DNA from: a virus
Virus record (IMG/VR): IMGVR_UViG_3300046683_000150
Location: 1-20,156 of that record
Length of the DNA: 20,156 bases
Reading direction: 5' to 3' (one strand)
Part shown: positions 7,795 to 15,935 of the stretch, in pieces
How positions within the stretch are numbered: position 1 is the stretch's first letter
Layout of the letters: each line of letters begins with the position of its first letter
Notes under the pieces: generated by a model
Told to the model about the DNA's origin: nothing
Database searches by the model: none
The model's input: the letters and a program-made list of their open reading frames with translations, nothing else
Position numbers and translations under genes: made by a program

Positions 7795-8264
7795 TGCCGC
7801 GGGGGCCACGGGGGCCGCATCTCGCGACGTGGGCCGGGCTGCCGGCGTTCGCGGCGGATCTGAAAGCGTTGCCGCAGAACGTGGTGGACGCGGCGACGCC
7901 GATCGTCGCGACGTGGGGCACGAAAACCGCGGCGCAGATTAGTCTGAATTATCCGGTCGTGACGGGCATCCTAGCGGCGCGGGTGCGGTCGACGCTCGAG
8001 TTTGGCGCGGCGTTTGGGGTGCGCGCGAAGGTCGTGAGCGCGGCGCCGCACGCGCATCTGTACGAGAAAGGGTCATACAAAACGGGGCGACGCTTCACGG
8101 GGAAGCGCGGCGGGCCGCGGGCGAATCGGGGAATCATGCCGGCGGCGCCGGTCGGGCGCGCGTTTATTCCCCAGATGCAGGCGGCGCGACGCGAGCTCTA
8201 TCCGGTGTTGGCGCGGCTCCTGGCGTCGTTCGGGTTTCGCGTGACGGGGGATCTGAGTGGATAG
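7794..8264 (+). CDS. HK97 gp10-like head-tail/tail completion protein
   Basis: At 156 residues it has the size and layout of HK97_gp10-type proteins. It has an N-terminal helical segment and a basic, beta-rich centre with an AAPHAHLYEKGS motif (family pattern: Y/H-A-xxVExGT), followed by a Gly/Arg-rich loop and a final helix (about 130-150). It acts in the neck or tail terminator during joining of head and tail. It starts at ATG 7794, overlapping the previous stop, and its last eight bases overlap the next gene. Confidence 0.8.
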   Translation: MPRGPRGPHLATWAGLPAFAADLKALPQNVVDAATPIVATWGTKTAAQISLNYPVVTGILAARVRSTLEFGAAFGVRAKVVSAAPHAHLYEKGSYKTGRRFTGKRGGPRANRGIMPAAPVGRAFIPQMQAARRELYPVLARLLASFGFRVTGDLSG

Positions 8265-8682
8265 CGCGGCGATTGACGCGGCGCTCGTGGCGTATCTGCG
8301 CGTCGACGTGACGCTGGCCGGGTTGCTGCCGGATGGCGTCTGGTTGGACGCGGCGCCGCAAAACTCGGAAGTCTACACGCTGGTGCGGCTGGTGGAGTCG
8401 CGCGACGAGGGCACGTTCGACGGGCGCGGGTTTGAAGTCGTGGCGTATGAGGTGCTGGCGGTCGGCATGAGTCGCGCGATCGACGGCGCGACGCTGGCGG
8501 AGGGCGCGGCACGGATTGATGCGCTGCTCGACGGCGCGCAAGTCCAGCCGGTGGGGTATCCGGGGCCGGCGACGGTCGCGCGCGTCGGGCGGATTCGCGG
8601 GGCGCTGGATCTGGCCGATGAAGATCGGTCGGTGCGGTGGTTTCGCCGCGGCGGGGTCTACGAAGTGATGGCGCCGAACTAA
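8257..8682 (+). CDS. Tail terminator/completion-like protein (DUF3168-like)
   Basis: This 141-residue protein starts at GTG 8257, eight bases inside the preceding gene. It has an N-terminal helix (MDSAAIDAALVAYLRVDVTLAGLLPDGVW), then QNSEVYTLVRLVESRDEGTFDGRGFEVVAYEVLAVG, then a helix with DGATLAEGAARIDALL and a last RGGVYEVMAP strand. This order and its place just before the tail tube match DUF3168/tail-terminator proteins that cap the tail tube. Family assignment is by pattern and position, not alignment. Confidence 0.6.
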   Translation: MDSAAIDAALVAYLRVDVTLAGLLPDGVWLDAAPQNSEVYTLVRLVESRDEGTFDGRGFEVVAYEVLAVGMSRAIDGATLAEGAARIDALLDGAQVQPVGYPGPATVARVGRIRGALDLADEDRSVRWFRRGGVYEVMAPN

Positions 8683-8700
8683 CGGCGCGGAGGGCGGATC

Positions 8701-9150
8701 ATGATTCTGACAGGACGATACGGCGAAGTCTGGTACGCGCCGGCGCCGTCGCCGGGCACGCTGGCGAAAATCGCGTCGATCAACACGTTCAAACTCGATA
8801 GCAAGGCGGACTACGAGGATGTGACGTGCTTCGGGGATACCAACAAGGTCTACATTCCGGGCCTGATCGACATGAGCGGATCGTTTGCCGGGTTCTGGAA
8901 TAGCGCCGATCTGACGCTGTTCGAGGCGGCCGTGGCGACGGAGCCGGGGACGCTGAAGCTCGTGCCGAACAACACCGAGCCGTTGTTCTACTGGACGGGC
9001 CTGGCGTACCTCGATGCGTCGATCGAGTGCACGTTGCAGGCGCCGAAGGTGACGGGGACGTTCAAAGCGGCGGCGTCCTGGACCGGACCGGAGCAGGCGT
9101 CGACGCTCCGCGGCGGCGGCGACGCGACGCGGGTCCAGCACGCGGCGTAA
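8701..9150 (+). CDS. Major tail tube protein
   Basis: It has a strong ribosome site (GGAGGG at about 8689-8694) before ATG 8701, as expected for a protein made in many copies. The 149 residues are beta-rich: GRYGEVWYAP, then INTFKLDSKADYEDVTCFGDTNK, then a DMSGSFAGFWNSAD segment, which is a hallmark of siphophage tube proteins. Later comes LFYWTGLAYLDASIECTLQAPKVTGTFKAAASW. Polymerised rings would form the tail tube. It lies between the terminator-like gene and the chaperone/tape genes. The stop is directly abutted by the next ATG. Confidence 0.8.
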   Translation: MILTGRYGEVWYAPAPSPGTLAKIASINTFKLDSKADYEDVTCFGDTNKVYIPGLIDMSGSFAGFWNSADLTLFEAAVATEPGTLKLVPNNTEPLFYWTGLAYLDASIECTLQAPKVTGTFKAAASWTGPEQASTLRGGGDATRVQHAA

Positions 9151-9441
9151 ATGGCGGGCGGGCGGTCTACGGTCCGCGCGACGGGGCGGGCCGGGCTGCT
9201 GACGATCGGCGGCTACACGACGGCGGCGGTGTTGGGACCGTGGGCGCTCGTGCCGGCGCCGGCCGGCGGCGCCTGGCGCGTGTCGTCGACGATCGTCCGC
9301 GTGGCGCTGCCGCGGGGGTTGTGGGCGCGGGATCTGTGTTTCCAGGCGCCGGAACTGACGGGCGCCGCGGTGTGGCGCGTGCGGTCGTTTACGGTGACGG
9401 GCACGGCGATCGGGGCGGATCTGGATCCGCCCGTCAAATAA
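9151..9441 (+). CDS. Small tail-region hypothetical protein (96 aa)
   Basis: I do not recognise this protein. ATG at 9151 follows the tail-tube stop without a gap and with no ribosome site of its own, so it is likely made by coupled translation. It is beta-rich with many Val, Gly and Trp, has no membrane segment beyond a short hydrophobic centre, and lacks cysteine pairs. Sitting between the tube gene and the chaperone gene, it may be a second tube-associated protein or tail decoration. Nine bases, including AGGGGG, separate it from the chaperone gene. Confidence 0.6.
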   Translation: MAGGRSTVRATGRAGLLTIGGYTTAAVLGPWALVPAPAGGAWRVSSTIVRVALPRGLWARDLCFQAPELTGAAVWRVRSFTVTGTAIGADLDPPVK

Positions 9442-9450
9442 GGGGGCGAC

Positions 9451-9846
9451 GTGGGGCGGTTTGTCCGGCCGGAAACGGTGACGTTGACACTCGAGGATGG
9501 CGCGCGCGTGATCGTGCGGCGCCGGCTGAATACGGGGCAACAAACGGCGCGCATGGTCCGCATGTACGCGGCCGGCGTCGACGATCCGGGCAAGCTCACG
9601 GTCAAGGTGTTCGAGGTCGGGCGGGCGACGGTCCTGGCGTATCTGCTGGATTGGACGCTGGCGGACGACGACGGGGAGCTCGTGCCGATTCGGGGCATTT
9701 CCGGCGACGAGCTCGAGGCGGTGTTAGACGCGCTCGCGCCGGACGCGTTCCGCGAAGTGCGCGAAGCGATCGAGGCGCACGAAGCGAAGGAAACCGCGGC
9801 GCGCGCGGCCGAAAAAAAAACGATCCGGCCTGGAGCGATCGCGTGA
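9451..9846 (+). CDS. Tail assembly chaperone, short form (gpG-like)
   Basis: GTG at 9451 has a clear ribosome site (AGGGGG at about 9441-9446). The 131-residue product starts with a small beta domain (ETVTLTLEDGARVIVRRRL) and then has helical segments (KVFEVGRATVLAYLLDWTL, DELEAVLDALAPDAFREVREAIEAHEAKE). Size, position before the tape measure, and the A-rich run near the end fit the siphophage tail assembly chaperones that coat the tape measure during assembly. The first 123 codons are shared with the longer frameshifted form at 9451-9974. Confidence 0.8.
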   Translation: MGRFVRPETVTLTLEDGARVIVRRRLNTGQQTARMVRMYAAGVDDPGKLTVKVFEVGRATVLAYLLDWTLADDDGELVPIRGISGDELEAVLDALAPDAFREVREAIEAHEAKETAARAAEKKTIRPGAIA

Positions 9847-9974
9847 GAACCAATCTGCGGATTGCGCGGCGCTGCGGCTGGCGGTACGAGTGGGTCGACG
9901 CGCTCGATCCGGACGTCTACGCGGTGCTCTGCGACGATTTGCGCGACGAGCAAACGGCGGACGCGGCGGGGTAG
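9451..9974 (+). CDS. Tail assembly chaperone, frameshifted long form (gpGT-like)
   Basis: The short form contains a run of nine A (9812-9820) read as GAA-AAA-AAA-ACG. A -1 slip on the A-AAA-AAA heptamer (9813-9819) re-reads base 9819 and gives K-K-N-D-P-A-W-S-D-R, continuing in the -1 frame to a TAG at 9972-9974. The fused product would be 174 residues, with a 51-residue tail (including GWRYEWVDALDPDVYAVLCDDL). This is the lambda G/GT organisation, where the T part recruits tube subunits to the tape measure. Alternatively, the downstream part could be made separately from a GTG at 9843 that overlaps the stop (GTGA). The frame, position and short -1 extension make frameshifting the better reading. 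Confidence 0.75.
9812..9820 (+). promoter_or_regulatory. Slippery A9 run for -1 ribosomal frameshifting
   Basis: Nine consecutive A in a GC-rich gene sit in the phase required for simultaneous slippage of two AAA-decoding tRNAs. It lies 27 bases before the zero-frame stop, and the -1 frame stays open to 9974. No strong downstream stem-loop was identified by eye. Confidence 0.75.
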
Positions 9975-9977
9975 TTC

Positions 9978-11936
9978 ATGCCGATTACCGGAACGTTCCT
10001 GGCCGATTTCTCGCAATTCGTGTCCGAGGTCAACACCGCGGTCGTCGCGCTCGACGGGTTGACGAGTGACGCCGACAAAGCGCAAGCGGCGCTGACGGAA
10101 GTGGCCGGCGTGGATCCGGCCGGCCTCGAGGCGACGGCGGCGGCGGCGAAGGATCTGGGGACCGCGGTCGCGGACGTGCATCCGGGGCTGACGGCGACGG
10201 CGACGGCGGCGCGGCAGGTGACGCAGGACACGGACAGCATGAGCGGGGCGTTTGCGCAGGCGAAAAGCCTGGCGGCGGCGCTCGGGATCGGGTTGTCGGT
10301 GGGCGCGGTCGTGGCCTACGGGCGCGCGATGATCGACACGGCCGGCCAGATTCAAAAGATGGCGGACGCGACGGGGTTGACGACGGATCAAGTACAAGGG
10401 CTGATGGCGGCGGCGGATCAAACCAGTACGCCGATCGGCGCGTTCGAATCCGCGATCCAGGCGTTGCAGCAAAAAATCGGGTCCGGCGATACGGGGTTGA
10501 TTGCGGCGACGCGGGCGCTCGGGTTGTCGTGGGACGAGCTCCGCCGGATGTCGCCGTATGAGGCGATGACCACGTACGCCGGCGCGTTGCAAGGCGTCGA
10601 CGATCAAAACCGGCAAGCGGCGCTCGGCGTCGACGTGTTCGGGAAGTCGTGGCGGGAGCTCGGCGCCGCGGTCAAGGCGGGGGCACTCGAGGTCGCGGAC
10701 AATGCGCCAAAGATGAGCGCCGGCGCGATTACGACGCTGAACGCGCTCGATGCCAAGCTGAAAGAAACGAAGCAAAACTTTCTGGTATTTGCGGCGGACA
10801 TCGTGGCGGCGATGGCCGGCGAGAAAACATCCGAGGGGCTGAAGCACGCGAAGGAACAGGCGGACGCGGCGGCGGCGGCGTTGCCGAAGGTCACGGACGC
10901 GGCGCGGGCGATGGTGGAGCCGCTCACCGTCTCGACGACGGCGACGATCAATTTGGCGTTGCAGCAACGGTTACTCGCGGCCGATGTCGAGCGGGCGGCG
11001 GCGGCGGCGGCGTTCCTGACTAAGTGGAAGGACGCGATGGTCGAACTCCACGACGTGGGGCAGACCTGGTATCAAACGCTGCTGTCCATCGATGGCGAAG
11101 TGGTCGAAGCGGTGCGCTATTACCTGGCGGCCGGCGTGCAACAGGGCGTATTGGCGGCGGCGTATGGGTTGACGTCGGAGCAGGTGGCCGCGGTCGCCGA
11201 TGGGGTGAAGGCGTACACGGGCGCCAACGAGGCGGCGTTGGCGATCGGCGCGAAGGTGCTCGAGGCGCACGCGGCCGAAGTCAAGGCGCTCCAGGACGAC
11301 GTAAACGCGCGGAACGCGGCGATCCTGAAAACCAAAGAGGCGGACGCGACCAATCAGGCCTATTACGTGCGGCTCGCGGACGAGGCGCGCGTCGCGTACG
11401 AAATTGCGGCGCAGGCGGGGAGCGGCTACACGGCGGCGCGGATCGAACAATTGCGGCAAGAGTCCGAGGCGGCGACGGCGACGCTCCAGAATTGGCAAAC
11501 CGCCGCGGAGCAGGCCATGAGTAGCACGGGCAACGCGGTCGACGCGACGCGCGCCCAGATCGCGGCGTTGAATGCCGAACTTGCGACGCCGTTGGCGACG
11601 ATCCGGGGCGAGGTGGCGCCGGGCTACGTGTCGCCGTTCGGGCCGGTGCCGGGGATGGGCGGCCGACTCCCCGCGGGCGCGGGGGGCAGCGTGTCGGCGG
11701 CGGACGCGGACGCGTATCGGCCGGCGAGCTATGGCGCGCTTGGGAATGTGTTTATTCAGCCGCCGACGAGTCTGGTCGGGCGGTTTCGCACGGAGGCGCC
11801 GGTCATCAACGTGCAGTCCGGCGCCGTGACGATGAACTACCCGATCATGAATGATCCGGCGGCGTTGCAGCAATTGGGCGATACGGTCGGGCGCGCGATC
11901 CTGTCGAACGTGACACGCACGGGCACGCCGGTATGA
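9978..11936 (+). CDS. Tail tape measure protein
   Basis: A 652-residue, mostly helical Ala-rich protein that would set tail length and later leave with the DNA. The N-terminal 95 residues are coiled-coil-like. A hydrophobic stretch lies at about 98-114 (LAAALGIGLSVGAVVAY). After it comes the typical tape-measure block MIDTAGQIQKMADATGLTTDQVQGLMAAAD...ALGLSWDELRRMSPYEAM...QAALGVDVFGKSW (about 117-225). Further helices follow, and then a Gly/Pro-rich end. At about 0.15 nm per residue (family rule of thumb) the tail would be near 100 nm. It starts three bases after the chaperone stop and overlaps the hub gene by four bases (ATGA). Confidence 0.92.
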   Translation: MPITGTFLADFSQFVSEVNTAVVALDGLTSDADKAQAALTEVAGVDPAGLEATAAAAKDLGTAVADVHPGLTATATAARQVTQDTDSMSGAFAQAKSLAAALGIGLSVGAVVAYGRAMIDTAGQIQKMADATGLTTDQVQGLMAAADQTSTPIGAFESAIQALQQKIGSGDTGLIAATRALGLSWDELRRMSPYEAMTTYAGALQGVDDQNRQAALGVDVFGKSWRELGAAVKAGALEVADNAPKMSAGAITTLNALDAKLKETKQNFLVFAADIVAAMAGEKTSEGLKHAKEQADAAAAALPKVTDAARAMVEPLTVSTTATINLALQQRLLAADVERAAAAAAFLTKWKDAMVELHDVGQTWYQTLLSIDGEVVEAVRYYLAAGVQQGVLAAAYGLTSEQVAAVADGVKAYTGANEAALAIGAKVLEAHAAEVKALQDDVNARNAAILKTKEADATNQAYYVRLADEARVAYEIAAQAGSGYTAARIEQLRQESEAATATLQNWQTAAEQAMSSTGNAVDATRAQIAALNAELATPLATIRGEVAPGYVSPFGPVPGMGGRLPAGAGGSVSAADADAYRPASYGALGNVFIQPPTSLVGRFRTEAPVINVQSGAVTMNYPIMNDPAALQQLGDTVGRAILSNVTRTGTPV

Positions 11937-14900
11937 GTGCCTATCCGGCGACGTGTCTGCTCGGGCATCGGCTGAACGCGTTTCGCCTGGGGCATGTGTC
12001 GCCGGCGATCTACATCCAGATCGGCGGCGCCTGGACGGGCGCGGCGCAAGGCGTGATTATTGATTCCCTGGCGATTCAAGATCGGCTCAACGACGAAGCG
12101 AATACGCTCATCGCGACGATCCGCGGGACGAAGCCGGTCGAAGGCGGCGCGATCCGCGTCGCGCTCGGGAGTCACAATGCGGCGCCGCTGTTTGCCGGGA
12201 CCCTGTTGCGGGTGACACGGGTCTGGGGCGCGGACAATCCGGCGCACGTCCTGTATCACGTCGAAGCGACCGATCCGACCTGGCCGCTCCAGGGCGTGTT
12301 GTTCTCGGCGCGGTACGAGAATCAATCCGCGTCGACGATTGCGGCGGATCTATTGACGCGGGCGCCGGCGGGGTATAGCGGCGTGATCCAGGCTGGCTTG
12401 CCGGTGCTCGACACGCTGTCGTTCACGAATACGACGCTGATGGATGCGTTCGTGCAGTTGGCGAAACGCATCGGCGGCTACACGCTCTGCGATTACCTGG
12501 CGCGGGTGCATCTGTTCACGACGGATGACGGGACGGCGGCGCCGCGGGCGCTCTACGCGGATCATCCGTCGCTGGCCGGCGTCTCGTACGTGCGGGATCT
12601 GACGCAAATCATCACGCGGGCGATCGTGGAAGGCGGCGGCGTCAACGCGCTGGCGCCGGTGCCGCCGGGGTCGCCGGTGCTGCCGGTCGAGACGGTCGCC
12701 TGGTATGCGCCGGGCGGCGGGTATGTCCGGAGCGGCGCGCAACGGATCCAATATGCGGGCGTGACGGCGGGCGGCGCCGGGAGTTTCGCCGGCACGGGCG
12801 TGACGCCGACGACGGCGCCGGCGGTGACGGCGACGATCGGGACGAGTCCGGTCGAGCTCGGGGCGCATAGCTACGCGTATACCTGGGTGACGGGCGTGGG
12901 GGAAACGTTGCCGAGTCCGTTGGGGACGGTGACGCTCGGGGCGCCGGCGCTCCCGGCGGCGGTCGACGTGGCGGCGATCCTGAACGTCACGAGCGGGCTC
13001 GTGATTGGCGTCACGTATACGTATACCTATGCCTGGTCCTACGTGGCGAGCGATACCGACGTGTCGCAAGTGTCGGCGGTGCAACCGGACACGCGATCGG
13101 CGGTGTGTCAGGCGTGGCAGAAACCCTCGAGCCTGGCGACGCCGGGCGCGGCGCCGGGCCTGGCGTACGATCGCGCGACGACGGGCGCGGTCGATCTGGG
13201 GTCGCACTGGTACGCGTACACGTTCGTGACGGCGATTGGGGAGTCGCTGCCGTCGCCGGCGCCGGCGATTACGCTGGCCGACATTCCGCCGCCGACGACG
13301 GCGCCGGTGTGGGCGTCGGTCAAGGCGGGATCGGCCTGGGCGCCGGATCCCTCGCATGGGTTTGTGATCGGCGCGACGGTGCGCGTCGGCGTGGTGGTTG
13401 GGTATGCCGTGGCCACGCCCGGCACGCCGGTCAGCGCGATCGGGCCGGCGTCGGCGGCGTTCACCTTGGCGCAGGCGGCCGGGTTTCCCGCCGGCCAGAT
13501 CCGCGTCGAGCAATTCACCTGTCCGCGGACGAACGACGCGCAAGCGACGAGCGGCACGCTCTACGCGAGCGCCTGGAACGGGGGCGCCGGGGCGTGGGAT
13601 CCGTGGTATCCGACCGGCGTGCCGTATAACAACGCGGCGCCGGGGACGGTGCTCGTCGATTTCGATCGCCCGCCGGGGACGGCGTACCCGTTGCCGCCGG
13701 CGGCGCCGTGGAGTCGCGTCCTGGTGTCCGGCCTGGCGGCGGGATCGGGCGGCGTCACGGGGCGCAAGATCTACCGCACGGCGGCGGGCGGCGGGGTGTT
13801 GCGGTGGCTGGCGACGATCGCGAACACGACGGCGACGACCTACAGCGACGGGGCGCCGGATAGTAGTCTCGGCGCCGAACCGCCGACCGCGGCGCTCGAT
13901 ACGGTGCCGGGCGGCATCACCTGGGCGCCGTATCCGGGGGCGTGGGATCCGGCGGCGAAGCGGTTGCTCGCGTTCCGGGCGCTGGCCGGACAATGGCGGC
14001 TCGTGAAAGCGTTGCCGGTCGGGCAGGCCTGGACGATCGGCACGTATCGCGACACGGTGAGCGACGCGGCGATCGCGGCGGATCCGGCGACGTATCCGGC
14101 GAATCCGGCGCCGGGCGCCGGGAATGCGACGCTGGGGCGGGCGGTCGTGAGCGGCGTCGCGCCGGGACCGGCCGGCGGCGTCGGGGTCACGGCGCGCCGG
14201 ATCTACCGCACGGCGGCGGGCGGCGCGCAATTGAAACTCTGGGCGACGCTGGCGGATAACACATCCACGACGGTGCCGGGGTATGACGCGACGCCGGACG
14301 CGAGTCTCGGGGCGACGGCGCCGACGTCGGATACGGCCGGCGTGATCCAGACGGCGAAGTTTGTCTCGGCCGGATCGACCGAGTTGCCGGTCACGAGCAC
14401 GGCGCCGTTCAGTGACACGGGCGGGTATGTGCAGGTGGGCACGCAAGTGATCGGGTATCGCGGGCGCTCGAGCACGGCGCTAACGGGGGTGCCGGCGACG
14501 GGGGACAACGCGATCGGCACGTCGATTCCCTGGGGCACGCCGGTGACGACGGCGCCGGCGCTGATCGGGATCCCGGCGACGGGGGCCGGCGCGATCCGGT
14601 GGGCGCTGCTCCGCGGCGATCCGGTGAATGTCGTCGTGATCGTCGACGATTTGCCGGCACAAGCGGCGCTCGCGGCGCTGCTCGGCGGCGGGGACGGCGT
14701 GCGGGAGTCGCTGTTGGCGGACGGGCGGATCGGGTTGACGGAGGCGGCGGCGCGCGGGCGGGCGCTGCTCGCGGCGAATAAAGCCGTGCGCGAAACGGTG
14801 GCGTATCGGTCGCGCGATCCGAACACGCGATCGGGGGCGCAGATCGTCGTGGATCTGCCGGCGCCGACCGACATCCACGGGACGTATCGGATTCAGGACG

Positions 14901-15037
14901 TCGGGATCACGCGGTTTCACGCGCGCGGCCTCGTGCCGCCGACGTATGAGACGCGCGCCAGCTCGCAGCAATTCACGTTTGAGGATTGGATCCGGCAATT
15001 GGCGCGGACGCAGGCGCCGCCGGCGACGGGAGAATAG
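11933..15037 (+). CDS. Large tail-tip/hub protein with internal repeats
   Basis: This 1034-residue product follows the tape measure, where Dit/Tal or baseplate-hub proteins lie. Residues 1-240 resemble a gp27-like hub start (IYIQIGGAW, GTLLRVTRVWG, YENQSASTIAADLLTRAPAGYSG, TTLMDAFVQLAKRIGGYTLCDYLARVHLF). The last 150 residues look like the matching hub end (DPNTRSGAQIVVDLPAPTDIHGTYRIQDV, later a TFEDWIRQL helix). Between them lies a long Gly/Ala/Pro/Thr-rich beta region with two pairs of internal repeats, at 307-335 and 420-448, and at 608-647 and 752-793. These probably form fibronectin-like or adhesin-like modules for receptor binding. No separate distal-tail gene is seen, so this protein may combine several roles. 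Family assignment is by pattern only. Confidence 0.7.
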   Translation: MSAYPATCLLGHRLNAFRLGHVSPAIYIQIGGAWTGAAQGVIIDSLAIQDRLNDEANTLIATIRGTKPVEGGAIRVALGSHNAAPLFAGTLLRVTRVWGADNPAHVLYHVEATDPTWPLQGVLFSARYENQSASTIAADLLTRAPAGYSGVIQAGLPVLDTLSFTNTTLMDAFVQLAKRIGGYTLCDYLARVHLFTTDDGTAAPRALYADHPSLAGVSYVRDLTQIITRAIVEGGGVNALAPVPPGSPVLPVETVAWYAPGGGYVRSGAQRIQYAGVTAGGAGSFAGTGVTPTTAPAVTATIGTSPVELGAHSYAYTWVTGVGETLPSPLGTVTLGAPALPAAVDVAAILNVTSGLVIGVTYTYTYAWSYVASDTDVSQVSAVQPDTRSAVCQAWQKPSSLATPGAAPGLAYDRATTGAVDLGSHWYAYTFVTAIGESLPSPAPAITLADIPPPTTAPVWASVKAGSAWAPDPSHGFVIGATVRVGVVVGYAVATPGTPVSAIGPASAAFTLAQAAGFPAGQIRVEQFTCPRTNDAQATSGTLYASAWNGGAGAWDPWYPTGVPYNNAAPGTVLVDFDRPPGTAYPLPPAAPWSRVLVSGLAAGSGGVTGRKIYRTAAGGGVLRWLATIANTTATTYSDGAPDSSLGAEPPTAALDTVPGGITWAPYPGAWDPAAKRLLAFRALAGQWRLVKALPVGQAWTIGTYRDTVSDAAIAADPATYPANPAPGAGNATLGRAVVSGVAPGPAGGVGVTARRIYRTAAGGAQLKLWATLADNTSTTVPGYDATPDASLGATAPTSDTAGVIQTAKFVSAGSTELPVTSTAPFSDTGGYVQVGTQVIGYRGRSSTALTGVPATGDNAIGTSIPWGTPVTTAPALIGIPATGAGAIRWALLRGDPVNVVVIVDDLPAQAALAALLGGGDGVRESLLADGRIGLTEAAARGRALLAANKAVRETVAYRSRDPNTRSGAQIVVDLPAPTDIHGTYRIQDVGITRFHARGLVPPTYETRASSQQFTFEDWIRQLARTQAPPATGE
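12851..13276 (+). repeat. Internal repeat pair A in the tail hub gene
   Basis: Residues 307-335 (12851-12937) and 420-448 (13190-13276) share the pattern VxLGxHxYAYTxVTxxGExLPSP followed by an ITL/VTL strand. The two copies are 339 bases apart. They look like duplicated beta modules in the exposed part of the tail protein. Confidence 0.75.
13754..14311 (+). repeat. Internal repeat pair B in the tail hub gene
   Basis: Residues 608-647 (13754-13873) and 752-793 (14186-14311) share VTxRxIYRTAAGGxxLxxxAT and an ending of PDxSLGAxxPT. The DNA coding for IYRTAAGG is nearly identical in both copies. The two units lie 432 bases apart. The IYRTA...SLG pattern is, from memory, common in exposed modules of phage tail proteins. 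Confidence 0.8.
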
Positions 15038-15039
15038 GG

Positions 15040-15561
15040 ATGCCGATCAATCGGGCGCCGTTTAACGCGCTGGTCGATGACGACGGGAGCAACAGTCTTG
15101 GCACGCCGTGGAATAAAGCGGCGATCGCGGGCGTGATCCTGGATCCGGTGGATGCGGCGCTGACGCAGGCGTGGCAAACGGTGCCGTTTAGCGCGGCGAA
15201 TTTTTCCGCCGCGGCGCCGCTGGTGTGGACGGTCGGATCGGCGGCGGTGATCCGGAACCGCTATACGCTCAGCGGCAAGATCCTGTTTTGGAGTATCTAT
15301 CTCTCGTGGTTTAGCGGCGGCAATGTGCTGAGCGGATCCGCCGGGCCGGCGCTCTATCTGACGCTCCCGGCGGGGCTGTCGGGGCAAGCCCAAAGCGTGA
15401 CGATCGATTTTACCGCGGGGATCGCGGGGATCCCGGCGTCGGCGGGGCTCTACGGGTCCCCGAATAATACGCGGCTCGAGCTGTCGAAAAGCGTGGGCGG
15501 CAATTTTGCGGTCACGGACGTGCCGGGCATGAACTTCAATATCTGGATCGAGACCACCTGA
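15040..15561 (+). CDS. Distal tail/receptor-binding-type hypothetical protein (173 aa)
   Basis: ATG at 15040 with GGGAG (15028-15032) upstream, two bases after the hub stop. The N-terminus has a DDDGSNSLGTPWNKAAIAGVILDPVDAAL motif of a kind I recall at the start of phage tail-associated proteins. It is followed by a W-containing beta domain with YTLSGKILFWSIYLSW and LYLTLPAGLSG strands and a final FNIWIET strand. It probably forms a small beta-rich tip or fibre subunit, given its place at the end of the tail operon. No catalytic motif is seen. The stop overlaps the next start (TGATG). Confidence 0.65.
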   Translation: MPINRAPFNALVDDDGSNSLGTPWNKAAIAGVILDPVDAALTQAWQTVPFSAANFSAAAPLVWTVGSAAVIRNRYTLSGKILFWSIYLSWFSGGNVLSGSAGPALYLTLPAGLSGQAQSVTIDFTAGIAGIPASAGLYGSPNNTRLELSKSVGGNFAVTDVPGMNFNIWIETT

Positions 15562-15866
15562 TGGCGCAGCCCTTTCCCCCGCAAGGCGATCAACACCAGT
15601 ACACGGAGCGTCCGCTGAAGATCTATGGCGAACAGTGCGTCGCGGGCGGGCCGCTGCCGGTGGGCGTCCAGACGACGGCGCCGGGCGGCGCGACGACCCC
15701 GCCGTACGTGATCGACGCGGCCGGGCGGTATTGGCCGGTGCCGGTCGGGGCGTGGGTTGTCTCGAGTCGGTATAGCGGGGCGGTGCTCGAGGTGCTGTCG
15801 GACGAGGAATTTACGGAGCGGTTTGGGGGCGGCGGCGGGCCGACGGGGCTGCCGACGGGGGGCTAG
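15561..15866 (+). CDS. Small hypothetical protein ending the tail operon (101 aa)
   Basis: ATG at 15561 overlaps the previous stop by one base. The protein begins with a polar segment (PPQGDQHQYTERPLKIYGEQC), has a Thr/Pro/Gly-rich centre, then a strand region (YWPVPVGAWVVSSRYSGAVLEVL) and a Gly-rich end. I recognise no family. It is the last gene before the attachment region and so could be a virion tip protein or a lysogeny-time accessory gene; context favours the former. Confidence 0.6.
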   Translation: MAQPFPPQGDQHQYTERPLKIYGEQCVAGGPLPVGVQTTAPGGATTPPYVIDAAGRYWPVPVGAWVVSSRYSGAVLEVLSDEEFTERFGGGGGPTGLPTGG

Positions 15867-15879
15867 GGCGGAAGGGATG

Positions 15880-15892
15880 GGCGGAAGCCGCC
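15880..15892 (+). terminator. Weak hairpin after the tail operon
   Basis: GGCGG at 15880-15884 and CCGCC at 15888-15892 can pair around an AAG loop, 13 bases after the last tail stop. No T-run follows, so it would be a weak or factor-dependent terminator at best. Confidence 0.25.
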
Positions 15893-15935
15893 GCAAGGTG
15901 TGGGACGGTCAGGAGTTAGGGCGTGGGGGATCCGG

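Noticed and set aside
8164-9543. Long reverse-strand open frame (459 codons) opposite the tail genes
   Set aside because: Very Arg/Pro/His-rich, opposite well-supported + strand genes; long antisense frames are expected in GC-rich DNA. The same holds for reverse frames at 9213-10967 and 12350-14446.
12851-14311. A CRISPR array or diversity-generating repeat pair in the tail gene
   Set aside because: The repeats are in-frame protein modules spaced hundreds of bases apart; no spacers of fixed length, no reverse transcriptase and no template repeat are present.
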